Below the pieces are notes generated by a model. The model was not told the origin of the DNA. It saw nothing but the letters and a program-made list of their open reading frames with translations, and made no database searches. DNA of 64,000 nucleotides, from positions 49,485 through 113,484 of the forward strand of contig NZ_JAUYQD010000034.1 in assembly GCF_030697375.1 (NCBI RefSeq), given 5' to 3'. The DNA is from Rhodoferax sp. (GTDB lineage: Bacteria; Pseudomonadota; Gammaproteobacteria; Burkholderiales; Burkholderiaceae_C). The position numbers were made by a program, and so were the translations under genes. Shown here piece after piece: positions 61,311-64,000 of the stretch. Position 1 is the first letter of the stretch, and each line of letters starts with the position of its first letter.

Positions 61311-61356
61311 CGGGACATCCGTTCTATAGTAGACAGGTGTCCATCTTGGCCGTGCC

Positions 61357-61370
61357 GGACGTGAGCGTCC
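61357..61370. promoter_or_regulatory. Candidate TetR operator
   Basis: GGACGTGAGCGTCC has five-base inverted arms around TGAG and lies between the divergent ABC and TetR genes. GTGTCCA (61338-61344) and TGGACAC (61401-61407) form a wider second pair. Confidence 0.3.
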
Positions 61371-61431
61371 AGACACGGCAAACGCAATTTCGCCCAGTTG
61401 TGGACACAAACGGCACAGATGTTCAGGAACG

Positions 61432-62061
61432 ATGACGATGACCCCATTGCCCACCCAGCCGACGCTGGACCGCCGCAGCCAACGCACCCGCAATGCCTTG
61501 AACGGTGCATTGATCCATCTGATCGCCGAACGGGGCTGGGACGATATCTCGGTGCAGGACGTGTGCGACCAAGCCAACATTGGCCGCTCCACCTTTTATT
61601 CGCACTACACGGGCAAGGATGCGCTATTGGTCGGTGGGCTGGAGAATTTGCAGGCCGAGTTGCGGCGTCAGTCGCGCGCGCGGTCGCAGGCGGCGGTCCC
61701 CGGCGCGGGCGCTGCGCCGGGGTTCGGCTTTGTGCTGGGCCTGATCGAACATGCCCACGACCAGCGCAAGATTTTCCGGGGTTTGATCGGCCGGCGCAGT
61801 GGCTACGTGGTGCACCAGCGCTTTCGCGAGATGGTGATGCGCCTGGTCAGCGACGAATTGCCACCACCCGCGCCAGGTGCGCTGCCACGCGAGGCGGCGG
61901 CGCGCTGGCTGTCGGCCGCGTTTGTGGAATTGTTGAGCTGGTGGGTGGAGCAATCCGAGCCGATGCCGACCACCGAACTGGAGGCGCTGTTCATCGCGCT
62001 GGCGCAACCGGTGCTGGCGCAGAGCCGCTTGGTTCATCCAGACCTCGGGCGGGCGCCGTAA
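61432..62061 (+). CDS. TetR-family transcriptional regulator
   Basis: The N-terminal helix-turn-helix (DDISVQDVCDQANIGRSTFY, SHYTGKDALL) is of the TetR type; the C-terminal domain of about 140 residues is a helical ligand pocket and dimer interface. Starts at 61432 and 61438 are both possible; AGGA at 61425 fits the second better. It is divergent from the ABC transporter operon and probably represses it. The ligand is unknown. Confidence 0.9.
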   Translation: MTMTPLPTQPTLDRRSQRTRNALNGALIHLIAERGWDDISVQDVCDQANIGRSTFYSHYTGKDALLVGGLENLQAELRRQSRARSQAAVPGAGAAPGFGFVLGLIEHAHDQRKIFRGLIGRRSGYVVHQRFREMVMRLVSDELPPPAPGALPREAAARWLSAAFVELLSWWVEQSEPMPTTELEALFIALAQPVLAQSRLVHPDLGRAP

Positions 62062-62072
62062 AGTAAATCCGT

Positions 62073-62331
62073 CTATGCCGTCGCCGCGTGTATCTGCTTG
62101 GGGAAATCGCACTGTGGGTACAACGCGTGCATGGCATCAAAACCTTCTTGCAAGCGTTTGCGCCAGCCCGGCCCTCGGCTGTTGACATCGATCCACATGG
62201 CCCCCATTTCTTCCGTGTCGTGGGTCAGTAAATAGTCGATCAGCGCGGCGGCCTGCGCGACGTCCTTGCGCGCCTTGGTTCGCTGGGCTTGGGGCCGCTC
62301 GCCGTAGACCAGTAATTTATGCAGTGCGTAC
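62073..62331 (-). pseudogene. Truncated copy of the GSU2403-type gene
   Basis: These 259 bases align without gaps to 52448-52706, with 17 differences by my count (about 93% identity). They encode the C-terminal 85 residues, from YALHKLLVYGERPQAQ to the stop. Homology ends abruptly at 62331 and the rest of the gene is absent. The copy has no start or promoter of its own. Confidence 0.9.
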
Positions 62332-62343
62332 TGCCGCCGCCCG

Positions 62344-62883
62344 TCAGCGTGAAGCGGCGGGAGACGGCTTGGGGGCAGTTGGCGCGAGGCGTTGGCTGGC
62401 CGCGTACAGCGGGACAAAACCGCTGTAGCAGCTTGCGCTGCACATGTCGCCCCAAAGAACCACCCAGGTCAGGGCACCGCTGGCCGCTTCGAATCGGCAC
62501 AGGCCAGCAACACCGCTGGGGTCGCCGGCATCCCAGCAACTTGTGGCTTGCAGCCCTTCCAGTGCCCGGTACTCCTGGTCCATCTTGGCGGGGTATGCGT
62601 GCTCTTTGACCCATTTGAGCGTGCCTTCAACTTGTCGCAAGAGTCGGTCACTGCGTTCCAATGGTCTACGGATCACTTCGCCGGAAAAGTCGAGTGTCAT
62701 CCGGCAGCTGCGATCCGCGCTGTCGCACATCACCGAATAAGTGAAAGTGGGACGCTGTTTCTCCGCGTCGATCGAGGTCGAAACAAAAGTGTCTGACTCA
62801 AGTTCGGCGGCGGTCGCCGCATGGGGCCATAGGCAATGCAGCGCCAAGGCGGCGAGCACCCGCATTTTTTGGAGGGCCTTCAT
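62344..62883 (-). CDS. Uncharacterised exported protein
   Basis: I do not recognise the family. ATG 62883 gives a 179-residue protein with a signal peptide (VLAALALHCLWPHAATAAEL). The mature part contains six cysteines in pairs (YSVMCDSADRSCRM, TSCWDAG, VAGLCRF, DMCSASCYSG), which could form disulfides in the periplasm. A TTG further upstream at 62919 would extend it without improving the signal. It lies between two gene fragments, so its own completeness is uncertain. Confidence 0.55.
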   Translation of the reverse strand: MKALQKMRVLAALALHCLWPHAATAAELESDTFVSTSIDAEKQRPTFTYSVMCDSADRSCRMTLDFSGEVIRRPLERSDRLLRQVEGTLKWVKEHAYPAKMDQEYRALEGLQATSCWDAGDPSGVAGLCRFEAASGALTWVVLWGDMCSASCYSGFVPLYAASQRLAPTAPKPSPAASR

Positions 62884-62914
62884 TGGTTGATGAATAAACA
62901 CGGTTGTAACCCTT

Positions 62915-63079
62915 GTCAAACAAGCCGGACTGCAGGCGTTTTACGCCTGCTACCAGGACCGCCACCATGTGAGTGCCCCGGTGCGCGCTTATGTGGACTT
63001 TAGGGTGGAGCAGTTGCAAGACCATGCCTTGCTGCAAGCCCCGGTGCAGGCTGACCCGTGGATGCGGCGCATCGAATGA
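62915..63079 (+). pseudogene. C-terminal remnant of a LysR-type regulator
   Basis: The frame reads VKQAGLQAFYACYQDRHHVS, then APVRAYVDFRVEQLQ and ends RRIE-stop. AYVDFRVEQL is typical of the extreme C-terminus of LysR substrate-binding domains. There is no DNA-binding domain upstream. About 54 residues remain. Confidence 0.6.
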
Positions 63080-63099
63080 GACAGCCTGCTGGGGGTGGT

Positions 63100-63813
63100 C
63101 TACTTGGCCTTGCCCATGATGGCCGCCAACGTCCCGTCGTTTTCCATGTTTGTCAGCGCTTTGGAAAATTTATCTGCATAAATTTTCCCCTCGGGAGTCG
63201 GTTGGAAGGCGTAATACACGTTTTGTTCTGACAGTTTGACTTTGGGATCGTAACTAATACCCTTCTCGCCGCTCTGTTCCAGGGCTTTGAGGCCACTGCG
63301 TTCCTCGACGACAAACGCCGCGATCCGGCCTGCTGCCAATTTTTTCATGTTGGTCGTATCGTCTTTGGCGACCTGAAAATTGATCTTCTTGTTTCCGGTT
63401 AACTCAGACGCATAGGGGTAGCCCAGCGTGATGCCGACACTTTGTCCCTCCAGATCTTTGATGGTTTTGAGATTGGCACCCTCTTTGGTAAACGCATAGT
63501 CATTCTTGACATAGATGCGAATTGACTTCGAAACCGGTCCGGGATTGACGACATCAAGTGCCGGAAAATAGCCTGCGATTGCATTCTGGGCAAAATTATC
63601 GATGGTCCTTTTGGTGGGGACCACCTCAATTTCAATCGGAAGTCCAGCCCTCTTCGCAACTTCCTTCGTTAACTCAATAAAGACCCCCTTGTCTGCGCTT
63701 TCAACCATCAGGGGGATTGGAAAAGACCCTATTTTTAGAGGCTGTTGGGCAATGGCTGATCCGCCAGCGAGGCAGCCGACAGTGAGAAGAAAAGGCGCCA
63801 AAAGGTGTTTCAT
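63100..63813 (-). CDS. Family-3 extracellular solute-binding protein
   Basis: The 237-residue protein has a signal peptide (LLAPFLLTVGCLAGGSAIAQ) and a SBP_bac_3 fold: PLKIGSFPIPLMVESADKGV, FIELTKEVAKRAGLPIEIEV, IKDLEGQSVGITLGYPYASE. It resembles polar amino-acid binding proteins. AGGAGAG precedes the ATG. No transporter genes are visible before the window ends, so it may work with a distant ABC system or as a sensor. Base composition is less GC-rich than in the surrounding genes. Confidence 0.85.
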   Translation of the reverse strand: MKHLLAPFLLTVGCLAGGSAIAQQPLKIGSFPIPLMVESADKGVFIELTKEVAKRAGLPIEIEVVPTKRTIDNFAQNAIAGYFPALDVVNPGPVSKSIRIYVKNDYAFTKEGANLKTIKDLEGQSVGITLGYPYASELTGNKKINFQVAKDDTTNMKKLAAGRIAAFVVEERSGLKALEQSGEKGISYDPKVKLSEQNVYYAFQPTPEGKIYADKFSKALTNMENDGTLAAIMGKAK

Positions 63814-64000
63814 GTTTATCTCTCCTAATTAAGATTAACAGGGGAAAACTTCCGACCTCCCTAACAGGCTGCTGAAATATTGGCATGCAAAGCCAGCCCT
63901 GCCTCCCGCGTGAGCGGAATTTCTCGGGACTGATTTCGTAATTTGAAACTCAGGCTCTTTTGGAGCTGATTTCCGGTTGTTTTGAGGTCGTTTTCCATCG

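Overview
The window is a GC-rich bacterial chromosome segment. Gene content points to Burkholderiales, most likely Comamonadaceae close to Rhodoferax: an mnmG-rsmG-parA-parB chromosome-maintenance block with parS sites, many LysR/Crp/two-component regulators, a hydroxyproline catabolic cluster, and a dispersed repeat of about 60 bp (core GCAGCTATCAAAATAGTAGC) that I associate with Comamonadaceae genomes. The taxonomic call is inference; no rRNA or tRNA gene was found.

Layout. 1-9640: the end of an ABC1/UbiB-like kinase, a lipoprotein aminopeptidase, a Spy-like periplasmic protein, rdgC, a dienelactone hydrolase, a glycine-zipper protein, a hybrid sensor kinase with a REC-only partner, a small DUF2892 protein and a Crp/Fnr regulator. 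9712-14338: a copper module (cueR, copZ, copA) with two recognisable CueR operators and a degenerate Fic/winged-helix gene between its halves. The copA promoter geometry predicts a nearly leaderless mRNA. 14383-16932: a LysR regulator divergent from a tautomerase operon, then an exported intradiol dioxygenase. 17035-21885: an operon of solute-binding protein, response regulator and kinase, a hemerythrin, and an ECF sigma factor with an NTF2-like partner. 22069-25994: GMC oxidoreductase and aldehyde dehydrogenase with a divergent Crp/Fnr regulator.

26090-35265 is the chromosome-maintenance region: an HTH/ATPase/DUF4325 protein, mnmG, rsmG, a tandem duplication of the rsmG 3' end, a family of 92-bp palindromes, a LysE exporter, parA, a small hydrolase, parB, a membrane-anchored methyltransferase and a degenerate HD-GYP protein. 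parS sequences lie inside mnmG, inside rsmG and just before parA.

35338-43989 holds the most striking pair. One gene encodes a 2,410-residue exported FecR-domain protein with internal duplications and recurring beta-barrel-like motifs. The other encodes a TPR plus outer-membrane barrel protein with the architecture of Slam/type XI secretion translocators. Together they look like a secretion or surface-display system with giant cargo.

44366-52441 is a catabolic cluster for trans-4-hydroxy-L-proline: deaminase, binding protein, epimerase, three-subunit D-hydroxyproline dehydrogenase, GntR regulator and semialdehyde dehydrogenase. 52448-64000 is a patchwork: a GSU2403-type nucleotidyltransferase-fold gene and its truncated copy 9.6 kb away, an IS110/IS1111-type insertion sequence with a long non-coding end that may encode a bridge RNA, an oxidoreductase/UPF0303/DeoR operon, an ABC exporter operon with divergent TetR, gene debris, and a solute-binding protein.
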